Counted from the first letter of the stretch, positions 8,371-17,887 are shown. The stretch: 64,000 nt of DNA from an uncultured Flavobacteriaceae bacterium (GCA_943789365.1 CALSTV010000001.1:3247343-3311342); one strand, 5' to 3'. Numbers and translations are program-made. Notes: generated by a model not told the origin, from the letters alone.

Positions 8371-9762
8371 TTAATCATTTTGGGCTCTTTCAATACTGGA
8401 TTCGGGAAGCGATTTTTTTGCTTTGGCTCCCAATTTTTTGATTTTTTCTACACTGGTCACAAGATTTCCTTTACCATCGTGGAGCTTATTCATAGCCGCA
8501 CTGTAATCTTTTTTTGTATCGTCCATCTTCCTACCAATTTTCAGTAAGTCGTTATACAAACCTTCAAATTTATCGTACAGCGCTCCGGCTTGTCTTGCAA
8601 TTTCCAGCGCATTACGTTGTTGCTTCTCGTTTTGCCACATACTATCGATGGTTCTCAAGGTAGCAAGTAAAGTGGATGGCGTAACGATGACAATATTCTT
8701 AACAAAGGCCGTATTGTACAATTGGTTGTCTCTTTCTAAAGCCACTGCAAATGCAGGTTCTATAGGAATGAAAAGTAAGACAAAATCGGGAGATTCAATT
8801 TGATGTAAGTCTTCATATTTCTTAGCACTTAACTGTTCTACATGACGTTTTAAAGAATCCACATGTTCTTTTAGAAACTTCATCTTTTCATTCTCTTCTT
8901 CGCTATTCACGTATTGCTCATAAGCAGTTAAAGAAACCTTAGAGTCAATCACCATTTTTCTATTATCGGGAAGGTTGATAATAACATCTGGTCGCAAACG
9001 TGTTTTTCCCTCTTCTTCAGTAGCAAAACTTTTCTCCAGATCATATTCCCGCCCCTTTTCCAAACCGGATTTTTCCAAAACACGTTCTAAGATTAGTTCT
9101 CCCCAATTTCCTTGCACTTTAGAATCTCCTTTCAAAGCTTTGGTGAGGTTGATGGCTTCTTGGCTCATTTTCAGATTCAATTTTTCCAAGCCTTCTATTT
9201 GTTGTTTAAGTGCTGCATTTCTATCGATACTTTCCTTATTAGTATCCTCCACTTTTTTTTCAAAGTTTTGAATTTTCTCTTTTAAAGGATTCAATATCTC
9301 ATTGATACTTTCTTTGTTTTGGACTTTGAATTTGGTCGATTTTTCATCGAGAATTTTATTCGCCAGATTTTCAAACTCTTTGCTGAATTTATCTTGAAGT
9401 TTTTCAACTTCACTTTTGTTCTCTTTTAGTTTCTGAGAACTGTGCTGAAGTGCTGCTTCCAATTTTGCTATAGCAATGGAAAGGTCGTTGTTTGTTGTTC
9501 GCAACGCTTCAATATCTTTGTTTTTGGAAATCCTGAGTTCCTCTTGTTTGTCAACGAGTTGTTTGATGGTGTTTTCTGTTTGCTCTTTTTCTATTTCAAC
9601 ACGAGCGGTGTAGTCAGTAAACTTTTGTATGGATAGCTTATTTTTCTCTTCAAGCGCAGAAAGCGATTTTTCAAATGTTAACTTCGACTGAAGCCTGCCT
9701 ATAAAATATCCAATCCCTAGGGATAAAAGCACAGCAATGAAAACAAAAACAGTAGTTAGCAT
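8371..9762 (-). CDS. rmuC: RmuC family DNA recombination protein (copy 1)
   Basis: RmuC proteins are membrane-anchored coiled-coil proteins with a nuclease-like C-terminal domain, thought to limit DNA rearrangements. Here residues 1-24 form one membrane segment (a short FVFIAVLLSLGIGYFIG run), residues about 28-200 are a long Lys/Glu-rich coiled coil, and the conserved RmuC domain follows. It includes VQGNWGELILERVLEKSG, RPDVIINLPDNRKMVIDSKV and PDFVLLFIPIEPAFA. At 463 aa it has a typical length. It converges on typA with a shared terminator. The protein is identical to that of the second copy at 26313-27704. Confidence 0.95.
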   Translation of the reverse strand: MLTTVFVFIAVLLSLGIGYFIGRLQSKLTFEKSLSALEEKNKLSIQKFTDYTARVEIEKEQTENTIKQLVDKQEELRISKNKDIEALRTTNNDLSIAIAKLEAALQHSSQKLKENKSEVEKLQDKFSKEFENLANKILDEKSTKFKVQNKESINEILNPLKEKIQNFEKKVEDTNKESIDRNAALKQQIEGLEKLNLKMSQEAINLTKALKGDSKVQGNWGELILERVLEKSGLEKGREYDLEKSFATEEEGKTRLRPDVIINLPDNRKMVIDSKVSLTAYEQYVNSEEENEKMKFLKEHVDSLKRHVEQLSAKKYEDLHQIESPDFVLLFIPIEPAFAVALERDNQLYNTAFVKNIVIVTPSTLLATLRTIDSMWQNEKQQRNALEIARQAGALYDKFEGLYNDLLKIGRKMDDTKKDYSAAMNKLHDGKGNLVTSVEKIKKLGAKAKKSLPESSIERAQND

Positions 9763-9803
9763 ATTTTTTAGATAATTTGAATTGAAGAAAAGTCCATTCT
9801 TTA

Positions 9804-9811
9804 CAAATTTA
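9804..9811 (-). promoter_or_regulatory. -7 promoter box for rmuC (copy 1)
   Basis: The minus strand reads TAAATTTG, an exact TAnnTTTG match about 42 bases before the rmuC ATG. A TTG on the same strand at 9837-9835 is about 23 bases upstream, a little farther than usual. Confidence 0.45.
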
Positions 9812-10320
9812 GAAGATTAAAATTGAATTTATAACAATCCACTTTTTTTTTGTCATTCTTTTTTTGAAAACATTGTATTAGGCGCTGTTTGTGACCTTTC
9901 TGTGTTGCAAAATAGATTCAATTACTTACGCATTCATAGTGCAATCTCATCGAAAACACTTGTGTATACATGTTTATAATTCTGTTTTGTGAATGTTTTT
10001 TAGCGTTTTGTTGTTACCTTTATGTTATTCATTGTCTTATTCTAAGACAGTTTGTTTTTTACAGGTTAGTACTAGTTTTGATAAAAAGCTCGAAAACCAG
10101 CCTAATTCACCACCCCCATATTGTTGTATATTCATTGCTATTGAAGAAAATTATATGTTCGTTCTTTGTTCTATATAACGACTGTTAAGTTATGTTGATA
10201 TAACATAGTTGTTTAGTGTTTTGGTGTGAATAGATTTCTTTTCTTTGAAGAATATGGGATATAGGCATATAATGACAAAGTTTAAAAGATGGTTATTAAT
10301 GTTTAGTGATTGTATTTGAT
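9812..10320. other. Intergenic region between divergent rmuC and AraC-like gene (copy 1)
   Basis: No gene could be supported here. A 61-codon frame at 9993 starts like a signal peptide (MFFSVLLLPLCYSLSYS), then loses any recognisable character. It might be a decayed 5' end of a longer regulator gene whose 3' end is the AraC-like frame at 10321, but this is a guess. The 16-mer TATACATGTTTATAAT at 9965-9980 recurs in copy 2 and again upstream of SusC of locus 2. Three of the ten copy-to-copy substitutions before the AraC-like frame fall here (9908, 9929, 10116), and a fourth at 10308 removes a GTG that could have served as an alternative start. Confidence 0.6.
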
Positions 10321-10785
10321 ATGGTAAAAATCTTATGGAGGAATATTAATGCGATAGTTCCTGTTTATAAATGGCTTGTATTACAACGGAATGAAAAAGC
10401 ATTGAGTATTCCCAAACAAACGGTATTTGGGTATATTGACCGAATGGCGCTATATTTAAAATTAAAAGAGTGTATTGAAAGGGAAGAGCTGTTTTTAAAT
10501 AAAGAGCTTAGCCTTTCTTTTCTGTCAAAAAAGTTACATACAAATTCTAATTATTTGTCCAAAGCTGTGAATACAATTGGGAATAAATCATTTATTGATT
10601 TTATTAACTATTATAGAATTGAATATTCAAAAACAATGTTATCCGATGATCATTATTCAAAATATACAATTCAAACCATATCTGAAAAGTCGGGATTTCA
10701 TTCTACTTCAGCATTTTATAATGCTTTTAGAAAGCATACCACTGTGTCACCAGGTGTATATGCCAAGATGCACAAGAATAGCTAA
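10321..10785 (+). CDS. AraC-type DNA-binding protein lacking a sensor domain (copy 1)
   Basis: The 154-residue product carries an AraC/XylS helix-turn-helix pair over residues 50-152, with the segments LSLSFLSKKLHTNSNYLSKA, FIDFINYYRIEYSKTML and IQTISEKSGFHSTSAFYNAF, then the family-typical end FRKHTTVSPGVYAKM. Flavobacterial regulators of this type normally carry a large TPR or membrane sensor in front. Here only about 50 linker residues remain, so this looks like the 3' part of a larger regulator. I chose the ATG at 10321 because the copies share it; a GTG at 10306 exists only in copy 1. It lies about 600 bases upstream of SusC of locus 1, a usual place for a locus regulator. Confidence 0.75.
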   Translation: MVKILWRNINAIVPVYKWLVLQRNEKALSIPKQTVFGYIDRMALYLKLKECIEREELFLNKELSLSFLSKKLHTNSNYLSKAVNTIGNKSFIDFINYYRIEYSKTMLSDDHYSKYTIQTISEKSGFHSTSAFYNAFRKHTTVSPGVYAKMHKNS

Positions 10786-10940
10786 GAACGCATACTTAAT
10801 TTAAAATCGGATCTTTAGATTCGGTATATGTCGAAAAAGCTAATGACCAAATCAAACTACCCTTCGAATGTGGTTAATTCAAAAGGAAAGAAGACTTTTA
10901 TCTATTTTATCAACAGTTTTTAAGGCTTTTAAAAAAGAAA

Positions 10941-11378
10941 AAAATCCGTGGTATTCAGAAAGAAGAAATGATTTTCGTTTAGGTTATCATCGAAAATATA
11001 TTGCTATAAAAAGATGTATAAACGGGTGTTAATGTAAGCTGAAATAATCCCTTAATTTTGTTTAAAAAATTGATTTTTATCACGAATAAAAATAGTTGAT
11101 AAATAAAAAAAACATAAAAAATAAATGGATGTATAATAATAATCGTATGTTTACACCTAGAATTATGTGTTTTTGCTGAAGCAATTTCCCCACTCCCCCC
11201 CCGATATTATGATGTGATTTATTCAGGTTGTTCGTGTAACACTCTTGAATATAAAGGATAGTATGAATCCCTATTGGTAAAGTGTTGTTTATGAATAAAC
11301 AAACAAAGTACTAGAGGCGTAATCATTAATTATTGAAAATAAAAGAAAAAGGAATCATCCAATTGGAAAAATCAAAGT
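10941..11378. other. Leader region of utilization locus 1
   Basis: This 438-base stretch begins where the direct repeat ends and runs to the first SusC start. It is AT-rich with a run of eight C at 11193-11200. I found no convincing coding frame, terminator or perfect -7 box. It presumably holds the promoter and operator of locus 1. Confidence 0.5.
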
Positions 11379-14300
11379 ATGAGAAAAATGATATCGAGAA
11401 TGGGTATGCGAATACATATCCTCTCATCTAAACGAGAGCGCAAACTACTATATTTAATAGTCTTTGCAACCTTCTTTCAGTTAAATGCAAAACCCAAAAC
11501 TATTGGATTATTTATTCCTATAATTACTACTATTTCCGCTGTCGACCAAGAACAAGAAGAACTTATCTATGGTGTGGTTCTGGATGAAACAGGAGAGCCA
11601 TTACCAGGAGCCTCTGTGGTTGTTAAAGGAACAAGCAATGGAGTTACCACTGATTTTGATGGGAAATTTTCATTGAATGTGTCCTCCGGATCTGTTTTAG
11701 TGATATCCTATATAGGTTATACTACTCAAGATATTTTAGTCGGAGATCAAAAAGAGGTCGTTATATCTATGACAATTGAAGCTTCGACTATAGATGAGGT
11801 AGTAGTTATTGGATATGGAACAAGTTCTGTAAAAAAAGTAACAAGTGCCATAGCAAAAGTAGATGACACTCAAATAAGTAAAGTTGCTTCAGCAAATGTC
11901 GATCAGGCCCTCGTTGGAACTATGGCCGGGGTCACAATCACACAGAGTAATCCAACGCCAGGTCAAGATTCTAATATTACGATTAGGGGAGTCGGTACCC
12001 TTACAGCAGGTGCTCAACCTCTGATTGTTGTTGATGGTTTTCCACTAACTGAAGGAAGTGGTCTTTCTTCTATAAATCCCGATGATATTGCTTCTATAGA
12101 TGTATTAAAAGATGCAGCGGCAGCGGCAATATACGGATCTCGGGGAGCAAATGGAGTTTTAATAGTTACTACAAAAAAGGGGAAACATGGTAAAATGAAA
12201 ATTAGCTTTAATTCCTTCGCTGGAATTCAACAAAGAGGAGATGACAATTTAAAGTTAGTAAATGCATATGGCGCCGCTCAGTATTTTAAAGAAGCTCGCG
12301 ACTGGGCCTATGTTTTAGGAGATCAGGAAAATAGGAATGTCACAGATGACAATTCGCTTAGAAGCGCAAGAGGAGCGGGGTCTAGACAACTTAATTTAAG
12401 CTATACAGAACCTTATTTAAATGGAGAAAGCGGACTCACGGATACAGATTGGTATAATGATGTGATATTTAGAGATGCCATTATCAATAAAACCTCATTA
12501 GCTTTGTCGGGAGCAAGTGAGAAGACAAATTACTATGTTTCAGGTGGGTATATGCGACAAGAAGGGATTGTAATAGGTTCCGATTTTGAAAGGTTTAGCT
12601 TGAATACGAAATTTAATACTCAAATATCCGAAAAACTAGATTTTGGAATCAACATGAACACTTCTCGTTCATTTACCAAATATGTGGAAAATAATGGAGG
12701 ATGGGGGAGTCGAGATATCAATGGAAGTCGTAGTAATCCCGACCCTGTGGCGACAGGAATACTTATGTTTCCTTTTTTCTCGCCGAGAAATGAAGACGGC
12801 AATCTCATTGTAAGTGAGCAATTGACAAAGAATCTGGAAGGCGATGGGGCCTTGGCTGAGAACATATTGGCGATGGTGGAAACCAACAAGAATGAAAGAG
12901 TATCATTTAGGTCTTTTGGAAATATGTATTTAAATTTTGAGATTTTGGAAGGGTTTACATTTAAAACTTCTAATGGAATCGATTACCGATCTTTTGTATT
13001 CGACTTTTTTACACCTTCCAATATAGGGAAATACAGGACACATGCTCTGAATAAACTAGCTTCTGCTACAGAGACATATATAATTGCTGAGAACTTTTTA
13101 ACTGAAAATACTTTGCACTACACCAAACGCCTTGGAAGCCATCGGATAGAAGCCCTCTTAGGTCAAACCTATCAACAAGAAGAAAGGCAAAGAACAGATA
13201 CCGATGCAATTGGTTTTGTAGATGATCGAATAAGAAATGTCTCCGGGGGAAGCGTTTTTGATGTTAGGTTCAATCGAACTAAATGGGCATTGATATCTTA
13301 TTTAGGCCGCCTTTCATATGACTACAATTCTAAATATCTTTTTTCCTTTGCAATTCGTAGAGATGGCTCTTCAAGATTCGGTGATGACACCAAATGGGGC
13401 TGGTTTCCTTCCTTGTCCGCAGGTTGGCTTATTAGCAATGAATCTTTTTTCCCTAAAGGAAACAAAATTCTTGATTTTGCCAAATTGCGAGCCAGTTGGG
13501 GAAAAAATGGTAACAATCAAATAGGCAATTATAGTTCACAGGCGTTAATTGGCTCATATGATTATGTCTATGGCGAGAACGCTGCTCCTGGTTTTAGTAC
13601 TAGTTCGGCGCCCAATCCAGATTTATCATGGGAAACAAATACGTCTTACAATATTGGACTAGATCTCGGATTCTTCAATCAAAAATTATCAATTTCTACA
13701 AACTACTACAACTCGAATACAACAGATCTTTTGTTAAATGTTCCGGTTCCTCAACAATCCGGATTTAATGAATCTCTTCAGAATATTGGAGAAATATTAA
13801 ATAGAGGATTTGAATTCGAAATGTCTGCTTCAAACATTCATTTAGGAGCATTCACTGTTGGGATGCATGCAAATTTTTCAACGAATTATAACGAAGTACT
13901 AGCGTTAGGGAATGGTCAAGACCAAATTGTAGATGGAACGAATAGTGTTTTTGTTACCAAAGTAGGAGGTCCAATAGCTGAAATGTATGGATATCAGGTG
14001 GTTGGAGTATTTAAATCAGAGGAAGAAATCAATCGACACGCACATTTGGATGGAACCAATGTTGGAGATTATTGGCTGGCAGATGCCAATGGAGACGGAC
14101 TTATAAACGATGATGATAAACTAGCATTTGGGACCTTTGCCCCAAGTTTCAACTATGCTTTCGGAGGAAATTTAACCTATCGTAATTTTGATTTTTCATT
14201 TTCCTTCGTAGGAGTAGAGGGAAGAAAAATATATGATAGAATGTTGCACACTTTTTTGGAATTTGGAGAAGGTTTTTCTTTACCAAGTCAAGAATATTTT

Positions 14301-14663
14301 GATCATAGATACCATCCTGAAAATAATCCAGAAGGTATATATGCGAGACCTAATACAAATTTTGCGTTATCTGCCTCTCGTCCCGAATCCAGGGCGTCTA
14401 ATCTTTTTTTTAAGAATGCTGATTACTTGAGATTACAGGCTGTGCAGATTGGATACACTTTTAGCAAAAAACAGATAGAACAAATTGGTTTTGATTACAT
14501 AAGAGTTTACTTAATGGGAAACAACCTTCTTACTTTAACCAATTTTAAAGGATTCAATCCAGATGCAACAAGATCTAGTGGAAGTCCTCTTAGAGCGGGT
14601 GATGCGAACTCAAACAATCCTGTTCCATGTAGTTTTGCTCTTGGTGTTAAATTTAATCTATAA
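11379..14663 (+). CDS. SusC/RagA-type TonB-dependent outer-membrane transporter, locus 1
   Basis: SusC-type proteins are TonB-dependent beta-barrels that form the import channel under a SusD lid. Residues 22-38 look like a signal segment. Residues 61-135 are the carboxypeptidase-regulatory-like domain (GVVLDETGEPLPGASVVVKG, then TTDFDGKFSLNV). DEVVVIGYG at 139-147 is the TonB-box region, and the plug follows to about 270 with IDVLKDAAAAAIYGSRGANG. The barrel ends in the aromatic-type terminus GVKFNL. The length of 1094 aa is normal. Several ATGs occur in the first ten codons, so the start is uncertain. The SusD gene follows after nine bases. Confidence 0.96.
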   Translation: MRKMISRMGMRIHILSSKRERKLLYLIVFATFFQLNAKPKTIGLFIPIITTISAVDQEQEELIYGVVLDETGEPLPGASVVVKGTSNGVTTDFDGKFSLNVSSGSVLVISYIGYTTQDILVGDQKEVVISMTIEASTIDEVVVIGYGTSSVKKVTSAIAKVDDTQISKVASANVDQALVGTMAGVTITQSNPTPGQDSNITIRGVGTLTAGAQPLIVVDGFPLTEGSGLSSINPDDIASIDVLKDAAAAAIYGSRGANGVLIVTTKKGKHGKMKISFNSFAGIQQRGDDNLKLVNAYGAAQYFKEARDWAYVLGDQENRNVTDDNSLRSARGAGSRQLNLSYTEPYLNGESGLTDTDWYNDVIFRDAIINKTSLALSGASEKTNYYVSGGYMRQEGIVIGSDFERFSLNTKFNTQISEKLDFGINMNTSRSFTKYVENNGGWGSRDINGSRSNPDPVATGILMFPFFSPRNEDGNLIVSEQLTKNLEGDGALAENILAMVETNKNERVSFRSFGNMYLNFEILEGFTFKTSNGIDYRSFVFDFFTPSNIGKYRTHALNKLASATETYIIAENFLTENTLHYTKRLGSHRIEALLGQTYQQEERQRTDTDAIGFVDDRIRNVSGGSVFDVRFNRTKWALISYLGRLSYDYNSKYLFSFAIRRDGSSRFGDDTKWGWFPSLSAGWLISNESFFPKGNKILDFAKLRASWGKNGNNQIGNYSSQALIGSYDYVYGENAAPGFSTSSAPNPDLSWETNTSYNIGLDLGFFNQKLSISTNYYNSNTTDLLLNVPVPQQSGFNESLQNIGEILNRGFEFEMSASNIHLGAFTVGMHANFSTNYNEVLALGNGQDQIVDGTNSVFVTKVGGPIAEMYGYQVVGVFKSEEEINRHAHLDGTNVGDYWLADANGDGLINDDDKLAFGTFAPSFNYAFGGNLTYRNFDFSFSFVGVEGRKIYDRMLHTFLEFGEGFSLPSQEYFDHRYHPENNPEGIYARPNTNFALSASRPESRASNLFFKNADYLRLQAVQIGYTFSKKQIEQIGFDYIRVYLMGNNLLTLTNFKGFNPDATRSSGSPLRAGDANSNNPVPCSFALGVKFNL

Positions 14664-14672
14664 ATATTCATT

Positions 14673-16094
14673 ATGAAAAGATATAAATATATTCTGTTGT
14701 TATTACTGGGTTATTGGTCATGTGTTTCATGTGAAGATAACTTGGATCAAAATTCTATAACAAATAAAAATGTAGACAATTATTATGAAACCGAACAGGA
14801 ACTGGAATCAGCTGTAGATGCTGCCTATTCAGTACTTCAAAGAGCCAGTTTGTACGGATTATACCTACCTGCATTTGGCGATGTTTTGTCTGATAATTGT
14901 ACCGAAGAAGTTGCAAACAATGATGGTGGCATATTTGGGCAATTGGATTTCTTTACGACTACTCCGAGCAATGGGGTAATTAGTGGTATTTGGCGAAATT
15001 CCTATATAGGTATACAATTTGTAAATACAGTTCTTAACAGGATAGAAGCGGTGGCGTTCAAAGATGAAGAAACGAAGTCAATTCGCTCAGGTGAAATGTT
15101 TTTTCTAAGAGCATTACATTATTTCAACTTGGTTCGTATTTATGGAGGGGTTCCTGTTGTTACAGAAGAAACAATTCTCCCATCGGATTATTTTGGTCAG
15201 ACAAGAGACGAAGCTGAAACAGTCTATGCTTTAATTTTGAGTGATTTGGAAGCAGCCATTGTGCGGCTGCCTGAGGTGTCCAATTTAGAAGGAAAAGTCA
15301 CCAAAGGGGCAGCACGAGCGTTGCTTGGAAAAGTTTATATGACTCTGGGTGATTTTGAAAATGCCAAGACAGAACTTCTGGCCGTGGTTGCATCCAATAT
15401 GTATCAGCTACAAACTGAAATTGCAAATGTTTTTAGTCTCGATAACGAATATAATTCAGAAATTATATTTGCAGTTAAATTTCACTCAAATATACCAACA
15501 GGTGAAGGCTCAGATGCAGTAGTTCAATACAGCCCTTCTTCCAGGTCAGATGTCAGTGGAGGAAAAGGACACAACATCATAGAACTTTCATTATATAATT
15601 TATTCCCACCAAATGACAAACGCCTTGGTACTTATGCGACCATAGAAGGGAATAAAGCTTATAACCTCAAATGGAAACCTAATAATGAAACAGACGAAGA
15701 TGATCCAAATGACGGAGGAAGCGATGTGGTTGTTATTCGCTATGCAGACATCCTGCTTTTATTGGCCGAATTGGAAGCACTGGATGGAAATTTAACAGAA
15801 GCAAAACAATTACTTAATCAAGTTAGGAACAGGGCTGGTTTGAGCAATTTTAATAGCAATAATCAAGCAGAAGTACTTGAGGCTATTGCTTTAGAGAGAA
15901 GATTAGAATTGGTTTGTGAAGGGCACAGATGGTTTGATTTAGTCCGAAGAAATGTTGCTATACCCACAATGAATAACTTTTTTATCTCAACAGGTCTAAA
16001 TATTAGTATAGATGAACACAACCTTCTTATGCCAATTCCAAGAGATCAAATTAATGCAGATCCGGATGCTATGGAGCAGAATCCGGGATATTAG
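14673..16094 (+). CDS. SusD/RagB-type substrate-binding lipoprotein, locus 1
   Basis: SusD proteins are surface lipoproteins that cap the SusC barrel and bind substrate. The signal peptide ends in a lipobox at WSCVSC, with Cys20 as the lipidated residue followed by acidic residues, the usual outer-membrane export signal in this phylum. The RagB/SusD core is visible, with EMFFLRALHYFNLVRIYGGV and GAARALLGKVYMTLGDFENA (TPR-like helices) and YADILLLLAELEA with LERRLELVCEGHRWFDLVRR further on. The C-terminus EQNPGY is typical. It is co-transcribed with SusC (nine-base gap). Confidence 0.96.
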   Translation: MKRYKYILLLLLGYWSCVSCEDNLDQNSITNKNVDNYYETEQELESAVDAAYSVLQRASLYGLYLPAFGDVLSDNCTEEVANNDGGIFGQLDFFTTTPSNGVISGIWRNSYIGIQFVNTVLNRIEAVAFKDEETKSIRSGEMFFLRALHYFNLVRIYGGVPVVTEETILPSDYFGQTRDEAETVYALILSDLEAAIVRLPEVSNLEGKVTKGAARALLGKVYMTLGDFENAKTELLAVVASNMYQLQTEIANVFSLDNEYNSEIIFAVKFHSNIPTGEGSDAVVQYSPSSRSDVSGGKGHNIIELSLYNLFPPNDKRLGTYATIEGNKAYNLKWKPNNETDEDDPNDGGSDVVVIRYADILLLLAELEALDGNLTEAKQLLNQVRNRAGLSNFNSNNQAEVLEAIALERRLELVCEGHRWFDLVRRNVAIPTMNNFFISTGLNISIDEHNLLMPIPRDQINADPDAMEQNPGY

Positions 16095-16143
16095 GAAATA
16101 AAACAAATGGCAATAATACAGAATAATAGTTAAAACAAAACAC

Positions 16144-16878
16144 ATGATACAACTCTATAAAATAATATTAATTGTATTTATTATTGTATGCTTTAGTGGC
16201 TGTAGTGAAGAAAAGACTTATGACATTCCTCTGACTCCAACCTTGCGGAGCGATTTTTCATTGGCACTTAAATTTGAAAGTGCATCTAATAATAAGATGG
16301 AAGACATATTCGAACTAGCACTTGGAGCAACTTGTGGAAATAGATTAGACGTGTTTGGGGTAGAACAGTTATCATACCCTAAAACAGAGTTACATGTCGG
16401 GATAGTTGCATTCGAAAATGTATTAAATGATCACTATTTGAGTACAGAATCCAGTAAAGGGATGAAAGAAGTTTTTGCAGATATTATAAAAAATCATTTT
16501 GTAGCCAATATAACCTATAGAAATACTGAGAAATTAGTTTATGAGGGCAATATTGAAGGCAGGACAGAGCAGAATGCACCCTTGGTTATTGGCTTTGAAG
16601 AAACAGATATTTCATGGATTTCCGAAGCGAGAAATGAGATCATTGGCAGACTCGAACAATACAACGTAGAATTTGGTACCAATTATGTTTTGAATACAGA
16701 TACTAATGAACAGAACTTTGTGCCGCACGTAACTATTCTGCATACCGATACTATGAGAAATTCACGATTTTCTAACGACGAAAGGGATGATTTTATTACC
16801 AATTTTTGGAATTGTGGAATTACTAATGAGACCAAAGAACTGACATTGAGAATTCCGGATTGGGAATTTTATGAATAA
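16144..16878 (+). CDS. Lipoprotein of unknown family, possible 2H-phosphoesterase-like fold
   Basis: A 244-residue lipoprotein with lipobox CFSGC (Cys20) followed by SEE. I do not recognise the family with certainty. Two short histidine motifs stand out: ELHVGI (His84) and PHVTIL (His195). The second matches the HxT motif of 2H phosphoesterases (LigT/CPDase type); the first has Gly where Ser/Thr is expected. A closely related domain forms the C-terminal half of the broken gene at 19431-20817, including a 29-base identical DNA stretch (GMKEVFADII in protein) and the shared end LTLRIPDWEF. It sits 49 bases after SusD and directly before a glycerophosphodiesterase, which fits a role on phosphate esters. 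Confidence 0.6.
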   Translation: MIQLYKIILIVFIIVCFSGCSEEKTYDIPLTPTLRSDFSLALKFESASNNKMEDIFELALGATCGNRLDVFGVEQLSYPKTELHVGIVAFENVLNDHYLSTESSKGMKEVFADIIKNHFVANITYRNTEKLVYEGNIEGRTEQNAPLVIGFEETDISWISEARNEIIGRLEQYNVEFGTNYVLNTDTNEQNFVPHVTILHTDTMRNSRFSNDERDDFITNFWNCGITNETKELTLRIPDWEFYE

Positions 16879-16901
16879 CCAACCTATAATATATAGAAAA
16901 C

Positions 16902-17843
16902 ATGGAACTGAATAAAAACAAAAAAACGTTTAGTATAACAATTCTCCTCTCTCTACTAATCGTAATTAATTCTTACAGTCAAAACCAAGAGGGAACAGAT
17001 AAAGTAAATAAAAGTGAACAGTTGATAGCTAATTTGATGGATGCATCGAATGAGGAAGTTATTGTAATTGCCCATAGAGGAGATTGGAGAAATGCTCCTG
17101 AAAATTCTATTCAAGCCATACAAAACTGTATAAATATGGGCGTAGATATGGTTGAGATTGATGTACAAGCTACTAAAGATGGAAAATTGGTATTGATGCA
17201 TGATAAAACGATTGATAGAACTACCAACGGTTCAGGTAAGGTTGCTGATTGGACTTTTGACGAATTACAAAGCCTCTGGTTGAAAGACGGATTAGGTCAA
17301 CTCACTGCTCAGAAAATACCCAGTTTAAAAGAGGCGTTATTAACGGCAAAAGGGAACATATTGGTGAATCTTGATAAGAGCTATCCGATTTTTGAAAAAT
17401 GTTACGAAATAATTCAAATGACCGGAACTGAAAAACAAGTAATCATCAAAGGGAAAAAGACGAGAGCACAGGTAGAAAAGGAATTTGGGAGTTATCTGGA
17501 TAAAGTCCATTTTATGCCAGTAATTAAATTATCAAATCCGAAAGCTGCAGAAATTGTTAGTGAATATATGATTTCAAATCCGAATCCACCTGTGGCCTTT
17601 GAGTTTATTTTTAGAGATGATACCTACATCGATACAGTTAATTTTAAAGCAATAAGAGAAGCAGGATACGGTGTTTGGGTAAACTCTCTTTGGCCAAATT
17701 TGAATGGAGGGCATCATGATGAAAGTGCTGTATTCGATGACAAAATCTATCAATGGTATCTCGATAACCATATTGATATGATTCAAACTGATAGGCCACA
17801 ATTATTGCTTAATTATTTAAGGAAAAAAGGAAAACATTTGTAA
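16902..17843 (+). CDS. Secreted glycerophosphodiester phosphodiesterase (GlpQ/UgpQ family)
   Basis: These enzymes hydrolyse glycerophosphodiesters to glycerol-3-phosphate and an alcohol. A signal peptide covers residues 1-26. The catalytic TIM-barrel motifs are complete: IAHRGDWRNAPENS (His58, Arg59, Glu67), VEIDVQ (Glu85, Asp87), and LVLMHDKTIDRTTNG (His100, Asp101). The length of 313 aa is typical for the periplasmic form. A conserved WVNS run near the end and the final DMIQTDRP match the family. It lies 23 bases after the unknown lipoprotein gene, within the locus 1 operon, and is the clearest clue that the locus handles a phosphodiester. Confidence 0.93.
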   Translation: MELNKNKKTFSITILLSLLIVINSYSQNQEGTDKVNKSEQLIANLMDASNEEVIVIAHRGDWRNAPENSIQAIQNCINMGVDMVEIDVQATKDGKLVLMHDKTIDRTTNGSGKVADWTFDELQSLWLKDGLGQLTAQKIPSLKEALLTAKGNILVNLDKSYPIFEKCYEIIQMTGTEKQVIIKGKKTRAQVEKEFGSYLDKVHFMPVIKLSNPKAAEIVSEYMISNPNPPVAFEFIFRDDTYIDTVNFKAIREAGYGVWVNSLWPNLNGGHHDESAVFDDKIYQWYLDNHIDMIQTDRPQLLLNYLRKKGKHL

Positions 17844-17887
17844 AAAAAAAAACGCTCGGGTTTTTAGAAAATTAAAATTGAAATAAG

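Larger units (their letters stand above)
7023..10940. repeat. 3.9-kb direct repeat, copy 1 (typA 3' part, rmuC, AraC-like gene)
   Basis: This block recurs in direct orientation at 24965-28883, offset by 17,942 bases. The left edge falls inside typA: base 7022 and its counterpart 24964 differ, and all before them is unrelated. The right edge is at 10940, after which the copies differ completely. I found ten substitutions (9908, 9929, 10116, 10308, 10328, 10332, 10343, 10506, 10753, 10779) and one single-A indel near 10855. All lie in the last 1.03 kb; I saw none in the preceding 2.9 kb. Confidence 0.97.

Noticed and set aside
9970-10188. 72- and 61-codon frames between rmuC and the AraC-like gene
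   Set aside because: One begins like a signal peptide but neither has a recognisable domain; mentioned as a possible decayed regulator start only.
11190-11205. C-runs (also at 4379, 4405, 6303, 29352) as a possible shared regulatory motif
   Set aside because: They vary in length and flank, sit in unrelated contexts and could be chance or strand-bias features.
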